Part shown: positions 18,609 to 27,119 of the stretch, piece after piece
Layout of the letters: every line of letters starts with the position of its first letter
Numbering within the stretch: the stretch's first letter is position 1
Origin: Paenibacillus guangzhouensis
GTDB lineage: Bacteria > Bacillota > Bacilli > Paenibacillales > Paenibacillaceae
Length of the DNA: 64,000 bases
Assembly (NCBI RefSeq): GCF_009363075.1
Contig: NZ_CP045293.1
Coordinates: forward strand, 4,954,501 to 5,018,500
Direction: 5' to 3'
Program-made: the position numbers and the translations under genes
The notes under the pieces: model-generated
What the model was told of the DNA's origin: nothing
Databases searched by the model: none
The model's input: the letters and a program-made list of their open reading frames with translations, nothing else

Positions 18609-19284
18609 AGCCGTAATCTCCTCGCACTTGGTCACGCACAATCTGGCCGCCTTCGATCGCGATAACCCTTTTGCGAATCGTGTTGACAATCTCTTTGTTA
18701 TGCGTTGCCATAATAATCGTCGTTCCGCGGAAATTAATCTCTTCCAGCAGATTCATAATGCCCCATGAAGTCTCAGGATCGAGGTTCCCTGTCGGCTCAT
18801 CCGCGACGATCACGGATGGGTTGTTCACAATCGCCCTTGCGATCGAAATCCGCTGCTGCTCCCCGCCGGAGAGCTGCGCCGGAAGGCTGTTCGCTTTGCC
18901 CTTCAGGCCAACCAGATCCAACACTTCATTCACACGACGCTTGATCAGCTTGCGTGGTGCCTCAATGACTTCCATAGCGAATGCAATATTCTCGAATGCC
19001 GTCAAATTCGGCAATAATCTGAAATCTTGGAACACAACACCGATATTGCGGCGTACGTAAGGGATCTTACGTTGCTTCAGCTTACCTACATTGAACCCAT
19101 TCACTGAGATTTGACCCTTTGTTGGAACTTCTTCTCTATAAATTAGCTTCATAAAAGTTGATTTACCTGCACCCGATGGTCCTACGATATAGACAAATTC
19201 ATTACGGTCAATACGAACTGAAACTCCCCGAAGGGCATGTGTTCCGTCCGCATACGTCTTCCATATATCCTGCATTTCAATCAC
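18598..19284 (-). CDS. ftsE: Cell division ATP-binding protein FtsE
   Basis: ATPase subunit of FtsEX. The 228 residues hold Walker A GPSGAGKST, the ABC signature LSGGEQQR, Walker B VIVADEPTGNLD and the switch His in MATHNKE. GTG start with GGGAG 7 nt ahead. It is the first gene of the ftsE-ftsX-M23-ctpB-minJ run on the minus strand, a division and wall-remodelling unit. Confidence 0.97.
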   Translation of the reverse strand: MIEMQDIWKTYADGTHALRGVSVRIDRNEFVYIVGPSGAGKSTFMKLIYREEVPTKGQISVNGFNVGKLKQRKIPYVRRNIGVVFQDFRLLPNLTAFENIAFAMEVIEAPRKLIKRRVNEVLDLVGLKGKANSLPAQLSGGEQQRISIARAIVNNPSVIVADEPTGNLDPETSWGIMNLLEEINFRGTTIIMATHNKEIVNTIRKRVIAIEGGQIVRDQVRGDYGYDI

Positions 19285-19481
19285 AATATCACTCCCGGAA
19301 CATAGTCAGCCCCTAATATATTCGACACATTACCCAAAATTCCTTTATTCCCATGTGATTTCCAACAAGTTTCGAGCGATTCATAAATCATTCTGAATGA
19401 ACATCATCTTGAAAAATAAACGCGCATATACATGAAACAAGGGTTGTTTTTTTACGATAAATTCAGAGGAGCGTTCAGGAA

Positions 19482-20906
19482 ATGAAACGGATTCATATCG
19501 GGTTTATAGTCGTAGCATTTATTGCATTGGTTGGCGTTGGGACATGGGGATGGCTGCATAGCTATGCCTCGCAATCCACCTTGCCGAAGGGCGTCACTCT
19601 CGCCAATTGGGACATCGGTAACATGAAGATGACGGAAGTCGTGGCAGCGTACCATCAGCAAATTGAGCGGCTCAATGCCAAAAAAATATTACTTCACATC
19701 AATGCCCCAAAACCTGTCGAAAAGGTGGTCACCATGAAGCAGCTGGGTGTGACGTTCGAAGAATCGGGATTGATACAAGAAATGAAGAAACTAACGGAGG
19801 GAAATCTGTGGGACCGCGTGAAATACCGCTACACCATGCCTAAACAATGGAATCTCGTCGTCAAGTGGGATGACACCGCCTTGCTGAAGCAATTCGATGC
19901 CGCTTGGGAGAAAAAATATATGGGGGAGTCCGTGAATGCGGTCAGGATTATTAGTCCTCAAGATGAAATCAGCTATATGCCAGACCAGTCCGCCTATCGC
20001 ATTGATTGGGCACGAACCAAACAAGATATCGAGAAATGGATTCCGCGCGAATTCCTCGGTGAGAAAGATGCGGAGCAGACGGCAAAAGTCGAATTCAGCC
20101 TCAAGGAAATGCCTGCCAAAATCACGCTGGATGCCCTTAAAGCAGAAGGTGTCGAACGTAAAATTATGGAGTTCAAAACAAGCTTCGCCACGAGCGCAGA
20201 AGGACGCGTATACAATGTGACGGCCGCCGCCAAGACGCTGAACAATACCATCCTCAAGCCGGGCGACGTGTTCGATTACGGCAAGATAATTGCAGCAACC
20301 GAGAAGAAATACGGATTCCGTGAAGCGCCGGTCATTTTCCAGGGCAAGCTGATTCCCGGCATCGGGGGCGGAATCTGCCAAGTATCCAGCACCTTGTATA
20401 ATGCCGTCATCCGTACAGGTCTCCAGATTGTCGAGCGGCGCAACCATTCGCTGCCTGTCAGCTATTTGCCGATTGGGCAGGATGCGACATTCTCTGAAGG
20501 CAATATTAACTTCCGATTCAAGAACACAACCGGCAAAACGCTGATTATCCGCGCAGAAGCCGTCAATAAAGAACTGACCGTCAAACTCTTCGGGACGATG
20601 GATAAAAATACACGCTACGATATCAGCTCAAGTACGGTGAAAGTGCTTGAGCCGCCGATAAAATATGTCGTCGATACGAACCTGCCGGAGGGCGGTCAGG
20701 AAATTCTCTCCGAGGGCAAACAGGGCTATATTGTCGAGACCTACCAGACGCTGACGAAAAACGGGAAGGTCATCGAGAAGAAACGGATCTCCCGTGATAC
20801 GTATATGCCTCAGCCGATGCTCGTCGCCGTCAATAACGGCGGAGAAGTAGCCAACCCGAAGTCCAATGAGGATACAAAAGAGATTCTGGAGGATGGCATC
20901 TCATAA
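19482..20906 (+). CDS. VanW family protein with G5 domain
   Basis: A 474-residue membrane-anchored protein with an N-terminal helix (about 7-24). A region of the peptidoglycan-binding-4 kind lies at about 60-190. The VanW domain covers about 240-370, with PGDVFDYGKII and GIGGGICQVSSTLYNA; a C-terminal G5-like domain (about 395-455) follows. VanW occurs in some vancomycin-resistance clusters, but its biochemical role is not established, and this gene has no other van genes beside it. The ATG is preceded by GAGGAG. It is divergent from ftsE. Confidence 0.88.
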   Translation: MKRIHIGFIVVAFIALVGVGTWGWLHSYASQSTLPKGVTLANWDIGNMKMTEVVAAYHQQIERLNAKKILLHINAPKPVEKVVTMKQLGVTFEESGLIQEMKKLTEGNLWDRVKYRYTMPKQWNLVVKWDDTALLKQFDAAWEKKYMGESVNAVRIISPQDEISYMPDQSAYRIDWARTKQDIEKWIPREFLGEKDAEQTAKVEFSLKEMPAKITLDALKAEGVERKIMEFKTSFATSAEGRVYNVTAAAKTLNNTILKPGDVFDYGKIIAATEKKYGFREAPVIFQGKLIPGIGGGICQVSSTLYNAVIRTGLQIVERRNHSLPVSYLPIGQDATFSEGNINFRFKNTTGKTLIIRAEAVNKELTVKLFGTMDKNTRYDISSSTVKVLEPPIKYVVDTNLPEGGQEILSEGKQGYIVETYQTLTKNGKVIEKKRISRDTYMPQPMLVAVNNGGEVANPKSNEDTKEILEDGIS

Positions 20907-21074
20907 TCATCCAATGAGATTTGACTAGTTCTTCACCCTGTGAATCGGGTATAATGAATACCGTGTTTTCGGGCGCCTCTGCCGCATAAGCGGCTCGGTG
21001 CCGAACGGACCGGTTAGAAACGACAGCATCGTCCAGCATTGCAGGGACGAGGGTATGAAGGCAGGGTGTGCAAC

Positions 21075-23534
21075 ATGCAAGAAATCATCATAAAAGATCG
21101 TCCTTTCGGCGTGCGCGCGGAAGCGAATATACCACGCGCGCCGTGGACGGATGGAAGAACAAGCGCGGAAGCTGTCCCGGATACGGCGGCTGACGCGTTT
21201 TATTTTCGCGCGCTGGAAGAGCGGGGAATCCGGCTCAATGAATCGCAGATTCAAGCCGTTCGCCACGGGGACGGACCACTGCTAACCCTTGCGGGCGCCG
21301 GCTCTGGCAAGACCTCCGTACTCGTCAGCCGGACAGGGTATCTCATTGCCGTACGCAAGGTGGCGCCGCGCAATATTTTGCTCGTCACCTTCACGAGCAA
21401 AGCCGCGGCAGAGATGAAGTCGCGGATCGCTCGGCTTCCGCGGCTGACGCCGCGTGCCGCAAGCGAGGTGCAGGCGAGGACCTTTCATGCCTTTTTCTTG
21501 ATGATCTTGAAGCATCACGGTTATACGCAGCGCTTATTAAGCGAGACAAGGTACCAGCAGATTGTCATGAAACGAATCCTGCGCGAGCTGGGACTACACC
21601 AGTCCTATGAGCCGGAGACCGTCCTTGCCCTCCTCTCTTCCTATAAGATGAAATGCGTGGCGCTCGATGAGTTGCCAGAGCAAACGCTTGAGGAACGAGA
21701 CCTGAAGGCGGCAATGCTAAGCTATGAGGCATGGAAGAAAGAGACGCATCAAATGGATTTCGACGACGTGCTCGTCTTCGCCCACCAGTTGTTACTGTCG
21801 AATGCTTCGCTGCTCGCATCGCTGCAGCGCCGATTCCAGTATGTGATGGCCGATGAATTCCAAGATACGAATCATCTGCAATATGTCCTGCTGCGCATGA
21901 TCGTGGCAGGCAATCGGAATCTGATGGTCGTCGGAGACGATGACCAGACGATCTATACATTCAATGGGGCGCAGCATACGTTCATTCTCAATTTCCATCT
22001 GGAGTATCCTGAGACGAAGACGATCACGCTCGATATCAACTATCGATCGAACGCGAATATTGTCGGGCTCGGCAACGCCGTCATCGTCCATAACAAGGAA
22101 CGGAAAGCAAAAACGTTGAAGGTCAGCGGGGAACAACACAAGGCATCACAGGATGTCGATTTTAGACCGCAGTATTTGCGGCCCGGCGGCACGGATGAGG
22201 AAGCGGAGCTCATCGTGCGTCATATTCGGGAGCAGGTCGAATCCGAACAATTCGACTATAAGGAGATTGCGATCCTCCACCGCACGGCGAGCAGCAGCCG
22301 CGCCATGTTCGAACAGCTTGTCCTCAGCGAAATGCCGTTCGTGCAATACGGCGCAGGGCCGTTCTTCTATGATCAGTGGCTCGTAAAGCCCGTTATGGAC
22401 CATCTCAGACTGGCCCTGAATCCGCGGGACATGGACGCGCTCGAACATGCCATTGCGGCACTCTATGTCTCGCGCGAAGCTGGCATGACCTATATCCGAC
22501 AGCAAGACAAGCAGCACCCGAAAAAATATCCGCTCATCCACCTGCAGGATTGGCCGGAGCTGAAGAGTTATCAACGAGACGCCGTGAAGGAACGTATTCG
22601 GCTTATCAAATCGCTCAAGGCGATGAAGCCAATCTTCGCGATTCAGGAAATGAGGCGTCAATTCTATGAGAAATATGTCGAAGTACATGATGTGCATAAA
22701 TGGACACAGCATAAGGAGACACTGACGGAGACGTTGGACGAATTGGAGTCTGCGGCCAAACGCTTCGAGACGGTGGAAGCCTTCATCGCCTTCGTGGATG
22801 ACATGGCCGTGAGACATACGGAAATGACCCAATTCATGCACGATAAAGACGCCGATGCGATCACGCTCATGACCATTCACCGCTCGAAAGGACTCGAATT
22901 CCCTTGTGTTTACCTCATCGGCGCGTCCGAAGGCATTCTGCCGCACAGCTCGGCATTACAGGAAGCCGAGGAGGCGAAGGGCGACGCGAAGCGCGGTGAA
23001 CGCGCGATGCGGCGCATGAAGCTGCGAGCGGAACGGCAGAGCAAGAGCCAAGGCGCAGAAACCGGGGTGCTGGCCGCGCGCAGCGAGATCGCAGCTGCAG
23101 CCAGCGAAGCGGCAGGCGGCTTGTCTACCGCCGCGGCCGCACTGGAAGAAGAGCGACGTCTCGCGTACGTCGCTGTCACCCGCGCGCAGGAGGAGCTGTA
23201 CATCAGCTCCCCCGCGCACTACCGCGGCAAAAAAGCGGACGTGTCCCGCTTTTTTGCCGCAGCCTTCGGCGGCGCCGTGCCGGAGCGCCGCCCGGCCGCC
23301 CCGCTCGCGCGCACAGCGCCAGCGCGCGAGGGCGGGGCCCGCACCGCCGCGGCGCCCCTCGCGGGCGCGGCGGTGCGGCGCGTCCGTGCATGGCTGTGCA
23401 CGGACGCGGGCTGCCCTGCGTGGATGCGCATGAATCCGCGCGAGGCAGCAGATCCGTCAGCGGCGAGCAAGGCGTGCCCGCTGTGCAAGAGCCCGATGGC
23501 ACCTGGAGAACGCCAGGTGCCCGCGAGGGACTGA
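21075..23534 (+). CDS. UvrD/Rep/PcrA-type ATP-dependent DNA helicase with zinc-binding tail
   Basis: An 819-residue superfamily 1A 3'-5' helicase. Visible motifs in order: Q-motif LNESQIQAV, Walker A LAGAGSGKTS, TFHAFF, DEFQDTN, VVGDDDQTIYTFNGA, DINYRSN, TIHRSKGLEF and VAVTRAQEELYI. An Ala/Arg-rich insertion of about 60 residues splits motif V from VI. After motif VI comes an Ala/Pro/Arg-rich linker and a tail with CTDAGCP and CPLCKS, four cysteines that could hold zinc. The 3' 500 bp is far more GC-rich than neighbours and contains perfect inverted repeats. It differs from housekeeping PcrA, so its pathway is uncertain. Confidence 0.85.
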   Translation: MQEIIIKDRPFGVRAEANIPRAPWTDGRTSAEAVPDTAADAFYFRALEERGIRLNESQIQAVRHGDGPLLTLAGAGSGKTSVLVSRTGYLIAVRKVAPRNILLVTFTSKAAAEMKSRIARLPRLTPRAASEVQARTFHAFFLMILKHHGYTQRLLSETRYQQIVMKRILRELGLHQSYEPETVLALLSSYKMKCVALDELPEQTLEERDLKAAMLSYEAWKKETHQMDFDDVLVFAHQLLLSNASLLASLQRRFQYVMADEFQDTNHLQYVLLRMIVAGNRNLMVVGDDDQTIYTFNGAQHTFILNFHLEYPETKTITLDINYRSNANIVGLGNAVIVHNKERKAKTLKVSGEQHKASQDVDFRPQYLRPGGTDEEAELIVRHIREQVESEQFDYKEIAILHRTASSSRAMFEQLVLSEMPFVQYGAGPFFYDQWLVKPVMDHLRLALNPRDMDALEHAIAALYVSREAGMTYIRQQDKQHPKKYPLIHLQDWPELKSYQRDAVKERIRLIKSLKAMKPIFAIQEMRRQFYEKYVEVHDVHKWTQHKETLTETLDELESAAKRFETVEAFIAFVDDMAVRHTEMTQFMHDKDADAITLMTIHRSKGLEFPCVYLIGASEGILPHSSALQEAEEAKGDAKRGERAMRRMKLRAERQSKSQGAETGVLAARSEIAAAASEAAGGLSTAAAALEEERRLAYVAVTRAQEELYISSPAHYRGKKADVSRFFAAAFGGAVPERRPAAPLARTAPAREGGARTAAAPLAGAAVRRVRAWLCTDAGCPAWMRMNPREAADPSAASKACPLCKSPMAPGERQVPARD
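23224..23260 (+). repeat. Intragenic terminator-like inverted repeat
   Basis: A perfect 15 bp inverted repeat (GCGGCAAAAAAGCGG and complement) around a 7 nt loop, inside the helicase coding region just after motif VI. The right arm contains TTTTTT, giving a GCGG/CCGC hairpin followed by T6, the form of an intrinsic terminator. Confidence 0.7.
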
Positions 23535-23556
23535 CATGGCCGAGCTCAGGCCATGC
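23382..23556 (+). repeat. Series of short perfect inverted repeats at helicase 3' end
   Basis: Perfect stems at 23382-23405 (GTCCGTGCA), 23499-23520 (GCACCTGG) and around 23536-23556 (CATGGCC). They lie in or just after the GC-rich end of the helicase gene. The last may help to stop transcription, though no T run follows. Confidence 0.55.
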
Positions 23557-23672
23557 CGTCCGGCCTTCTAAGATTAGCCATCCCCCGTCAGGTGGTGCTC
23601 GCCTTCTATTTTTAGTAAAATAGAGATAGAACATGACAGGAAAGCGCATGACCCGGAAAGGAGCATCCTCTG

Positions 23673-24422
23673 ATGGAATTATACCCCGTCCGATCAGACA
23701 ACCAGGCGATGAAGATTCCGAGCAACCTCGAACATCTCATCTGCAAGATCGAACAATGGAACCAGGTTCCGACATTGTACCAGCTCGCGCTCAAGGAGCT
23801 TGAGAATAAAATGAAGGTCATCGAAACCGAATGGAAAATGCGCGATGGCTACTGCCCGATTGAACATACGAAGACGAGGATCAAGTCCGTCAACAGTATT
23901 ATTAAGAAGCTGGAGCGCAAAGGCATCGGTGTGACGATCGAGAACGCCATCACCCAGATTTTCGATGTCGCAGGCATGCGCATCGTCTGTGCCTTCGTGA
24001 ACGACATCTATATGATTCTCGAACATCTCAAAGAGCGAAATGACCTTCGCATTATCGAGATCAAAGACTATATCGCGAATCCGAAGCCCAATGGCTACCA
24101 GAGTCTGCATGTCATTCTGCAAGTACCGCTTGTCTTATTTGAAGACACCTGCTGGATTAACGTAGAAATTCAGCTCCGTACCCTTGCGATGGATTTCTGG
24201 GCCAGCATGGAGCATATCATTTTCTATAAATACGATAAGGAAGTGCCTCCTCACGTACTGCAGGAGCTTACGAACGTAGCGCTCGCCGCAGACGATCTCG
24301 ACAAGAAAATGTTCGCGCTTCGCAAGGAAGTGCAGTCCTACAGCGTGACGCAGATTGAAGCGGAAGAACCATCCAAGCCGATGTCCGTTCGCGACCTATT
24401 TTTCGACACAAACGACGCATAG
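23673..24422 (+). CDS. Small alarmone synthetase, RelA/SpoT synthetase domain
   Basis: A 249-residue stand-alone (p)ppGpp synthetase of the YjbM/YwaC (RelQ/RelP) kind. It transfers pyrophosphate from ATP to GDP or GTP during stress. Synthetase signatures are RIKSVNSIIKKLERKG, FDVAGMRIVC, PKPNGYQSLH and VEIQLRTLAMDFWASMEH. There is no hydrolase or regulatory TGS/ACT domain. It is about 40 residues longer than B. subtilis YjbM, mainly at the ends. GGAAAGGAG precedes the ATG by 9 nt. The flanking helicase and repeat give no functional hint. Confidence 0.92.
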   Translation: MELYPVRSDNQAMKIPSNLEHLICKIEQWNQVPTLYQLALKELENKMKVIETEWKMRDGYCPIEHTKTRIKSVNSIIKKLERKGIGVTIENAITQIFDVAGMRIVCAFVNDIYMILEHLKERNDLRIIEIKDYIANPKPNGYQSLHVILQVPLVLFEDTCWINVEIQLRTLAMDFWASMEHIIFYKYDKEVPPHVLQELTNVALAADDLDKKMFALRKEVQSYSVTQIEAEEPSKPMSVRDLFFDTNDA

Positions 24423-24449
24423 AACATCTCCGGTTCCCCATACTAACCC

Positions 24450-24629
24450 TATAGAGGTTGTTCAAAAAGTCATCATTTGATCACGAAGTCATTCGAGAAG
24501 CATAGAATCTTGCGTTCACCTTCGAAGTCCGGTACTCATTTAGGTTTTGCCTAAACTCCGTTCCTCCTTCTTCAGGTTCTCGCAACCTTCTCGGTGCTGA
24601 AATGCCGACTTTTTGAACTTGTAACTATA
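24450..24629. repeat. MITE-like intergenic repeat element
   Basis: About 170 bp flanked by imperfect terminal inverted repeats: TTCAAAAAGTC near 24461-24471 and its complement GACTTTTTGAA at 24607-24617, with the similarity extending inward (CATTT, CAC) and outward (CTATAG). It has no coding capacity. Internal phrases (GAATCTTGCGTTCA, GCTGAAATGCCGAC) recur in altered form at 51668-51712, so at least two relatives exist in this window. It looks like a non-autonomous mobile element or dispersed repeat. Confidence 0.7.
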
Positions 24630-24649
24630 GAGAGGGGGGAGAACCGCAG

Positions 24650-24730
24650 ATGGCTAAGCAGCAAGGACACGCTCGTCAGAATACAACGACACGCACCAAA
24701 GACCGCAAGAGCGGCAAAGGCAAGGGCTAG
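24650..24730 (+). CDS. 26-residue basic protein
   Basis: A short frame starting ATGGCTAAGCAGCAAGG with AGAGGGGGG about 9 nt ahead and followed after 28 nt by a good terminator. The product (MAKQQGHARQ, then TTTRTKDRKSGKGKG) is very basic, with Lys, Arg, Gly and Thr dominating. Ribosome-binding site plus own terminator make it a credible gene, but no function is recognised. It could bind nucleic acid. Confidence 0.5.
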   Translation: MAKQQGHARQNTTTRTKDRKSGKGKG

Positions 24731-24758
24731 TGTCACTTCACCAACAAGAAAACAAACA

Positions 24759-24802
24759 GGCCCGGAACCGCTCCTCTCATGAGAGCGATCCGAGCCTTTT
24801 TT
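24759..24802 (+). terminator. Intrinsic terminator after 26-residue gene
   Basis: GGCCCGGA pairs with TCCGAGCC, and inner CGCTC/GAGCG-type and TCTCATGAGA pairings follow; TTTTTT closes it. It may also act on the convergent FkbM gene. Confidence 0.8.
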
Positions 24803-24820
24803 CGATACAGTCCAGTTCAT

Positions 24821-25603
24821 CTACCACTTCACGATTCCATAGGGATAAGACGACGCATTCGTAATGTCTCTCGCCCGGCAGGCATGTAGTTTGCCTTGAT
24901 CGTCGAGCACATGGAGCGACGCCCTCTGCTCTTCCTCTAAGCCAATCAATAACGCGGCCAGCCGAGGCGCGTCTTCCCCGAGCATGGCCGGGTTCCACTC
25001 GAATGCCATTTGTTTGATCTTCTTCGCGCTCATACTCCCTATCATGCCGAGCAAAGCGTGATATTCACCGCCCTCAATATCGATCTTCAGGAAATCCACG
25101 GTCTTCACATCCGCGAGCAGCGTATCCAGTGGGATCGCTTGAACCTCAATCTTCGTGTGCTGTCCTTTGATTTGCTCATTCTGAGTTCGCTGCTGGATGG
25201 ATGAATCCCCTTGGAATTTCGCAGAGACATAGAATGGAATGGTGCCGGCCTTCGAAAAAGCCGCATACGGATATACGGTTGCTTGGTCGGTTAACCAATT
25301 CATCGCCAGATTATCACGTAACAGCGTATACACCTCCGGATTGGCCTCAAGACCAATCACCTTCCCTTGGGATCCGGCCAGCAGCGATGCCAGAACCGTA
25401 AAATACCCAATATTGGCCCCGACATCGACGACTGTCTGTCCTGCCGTTACCGTCTGCATCATATAGTGCGTCAACGGCAGCTCTGTTGCACCTGTCGTCA
25501 CTAAGGTCGGCATTAAGCTCAAATCCTTCGAAGACATCGTGAGTAGTCCGCCATACGCGGCTTGAACGAGCATTTTCCCGTTGCCAATATAGAGTCCGTG
25601 CAT
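24821..25603 (-). CDS. FkbM family methyltransferase
   Basis: A 260-residue SAM-dependent methyltransferase of the FkbM type, which methylate hydroxyls of sugars or polyketides. SAM-binding motif VVDVGANIGYFTVLAS (about 74-89), acidic loop GLEANPEVY, and FLKIDIEGGEY characteristic of FkbM. The start at 25603 has AGGGGG 6 nt ahead; an ATG 12 codons earlier lacks one. It stands alone between a terminator and an intergenic region holding a hairpin (about 25676-25712), so its substrate cannot be guessed from neighbours. Confidence 0.85.
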   Translation of the reverse strand: MHGLYIGNGKMLVQAAYGGLLTMSSKDLSLMPTLVTTGATELPLTHYMMQTVTAGQTVVDVGANIGYFTVLASLLAGSQGKVIGLEANPEVYTLLRDNLAMNWLTDQATVYPYAAFSKAGTIPFYVSAKFQGDSSIQQRTQNEQIKGQHTKIEVQAIPLDTLLADVKTVDFLKIDIEGGEYHALLGMIGSMSAKKIKQMAFEWNPAMLGEDAPRLAALLIGLEEEQRASLHVLDDQGKLHACRARDITNASSYPYGIVKW

Positions 25604-25799
25604 GGACAGCCCCCTTTTTCCTAAATGGCCCTTCATCAATATATGGAAGGCTGCACGAATTATGCCTTAGAGCAAAAAACCTCCAGACCGCCGAACGGCA
25701 GCACTGAAGGTTCTCCTCGAGAGGGATGATCGGCCTGACTTACCCGGATACCCTTAGAAGACAAGCCCCTGAGATGGGTGGATAGGAAAATTAACCGTA

Positions 25800-27056
25800 T
25801 TAATGACTTGCCGTCACATGCTTCATTTCCTCACGATCATGCTTGTATCGGAAGCTGATCGCGAACACAATTGCGAGCACGAGCGTATATGATCCGAAGA
25901 TAAGCCAAATCGTCTTCCAATCCTTGACGCCGTCCACGGTGAAATAGTCAACGACTTTACCGCTAAGAATCGAGCCGACATAGGCGCCGACGCCGTTGAC
26001 CATCGTCATGAACAAACCTTGCGCGCTTGCCCGGATACTGGAATCCACTTCCTTCTCCACGAAGATCGCACCGGAGATATTGAAGAAATCAAATGCACAA
26101 CCGTACACGATCATGGATAAGAGCAACAACGTGAATCCAAAAGGCGACGGGTCGCCAAAAGCAAAGAGTGAAAAGCGCAAAGTCCACGCGATCATACTGA
26201 TCAGCATCACTTTCTTAATCCCGAATCGACGTAAGAAGAATGGGATCGCAAGGATGAAGAATACTTCTGAGAACTGCGCAATGGACGATAGAATCGCTGG
26301 ATATTTGACAACGAGGCTGTCTGTAAATTCCGGATTTTTCGCAAAATCATGCAGGAATGGGTTACCGAATGTATTCGTGATCTGGAGCGAAGCGCCGAGC
26401 AGCATCGCGAATAAGAAGAAGATCGCCATCTTCTTTTTCTTAAATAGAACAAAAGCATCGAGCCCAAGCATACTCACCCACGATTTGTTCTTTTTCACCT
26501 TGGACGTTGGGCAATCCGGAAGCGTAAGCGATTGCAGGGATAGCAGTACGGAAGCTCCCGCCGCAATGTAAAGCTGAATATTACTGAGCTCTAGACCCAA
26601 TAGGCTGATCAACCATAGCGCAAAAATAAATCCTACCGTACCAAACACGCGAATCGACGGAAAGTCCTTCGCTGTATCCAGCCCGATTTTCTCCAAGCTG
26701 AAATAAGAAATCGTATTCGATAACGCCATTGTCGGCATGTAGACCATCGCATTAAATAACATGACCCAGAACATTAGGTTCGGATCCGATACATGTGCCG
26801 CTGTGAACAACGCGATCGCGCCTAATAGGTGAAGAATACCGTACAGGCGATTGGCCTTCACCCAACGATCAGCGATAATGCCGACCAAGCTGGGCATAAT
26901 GACCGCAGCAAGCCCTTTAGAGCTGTATACGATCCCTACTTCTGAACCCGTAAAACCCAATGTATTGATCATATAGGAGCCAAACGTAACGAGCCACGCG
27001 CCCCAAATGAAAAACTGCAGAAATACCATGACTTTGAGATTTAACTTAATCCCCAT
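25800..27056 (-). CDS. nupG: Nucleoside:H+ symporter, NupG family
   Basis: A 418-residue, 12-helix nucleoside permease. It shares long near-identical phrases with E. coli NupG, for example SMIVYGCAFDFFNISG, FVEKEV, SIRASAQG, TNTFGNPFLHDF and SGKVV. It should import purine and pyrimidine nucleosides. Start at the ATG 27056, with AGGAGG 7 nt ahead; a TTG just before is also in frame. The pseudogene of a phosphorylase (27120-27396) precedes it on the same strand, and the shared promoter at 27494-27522 probably drives both. Confidence 0.92.
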   Translation of the reverse strand: MGIKLNLKVMVFLQFFIWGAWLVTFGSYMINTLGFTGSEVGIVYSSKGLAAVIMPSLVGIIADRWVKANRLYGILHLLGAIALFTAAHVSDPNLMFWVMLFNAMVYMPTMALSNTISYFSLEKIGLDTAKDFPSIRVFGTVGFIFALWLISLLGLELSNIQLYIAAGASVLLSLQSLTLPDCPTSKVKKNKSWVSMLGLDAFVLFKKKKMAIFFLFAMLLGASLQITNTFGNPFLHDFAKNPEFTDSLVVKYPAILSSIAQFSEVFFILAIPFFLRRFGIKKVMLISMIAWTLRFSLFAFGDPSPFGFTLLLLSMIVYGCAFDFFNISGAIFVEKEVDSSIRASAQGLFMTMVNGVGAYVGSILSGKVVDYFTVDGVKDWKTIWLIFGSYTLVLAIVFAISFRYKHDREEMKHVTASH

Positions 27057-27119
27057 CAATAATCCTCCTCATCTCAGGTGTAAAGACCATTGTAGCTGTA
27101 AAATGTTATCTCCCTGTCA

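Noticed and set aside
20922-20956. TTGACT and TATAAT upstream of the helicase as a promoter
   Set aside because: The spacing is 23 nt, too long for sigma-A, and no better -35 box is seen.
22146-22946. 266-codon minus-strand frame inside the helicase
   Set aside because: Antisense to conserved helicase motifs; long only because of codon composition.
24450-24629. Insertion sequence
   Set aside because: Too short and without any transposase frame; treated as a MITE-like repeat.
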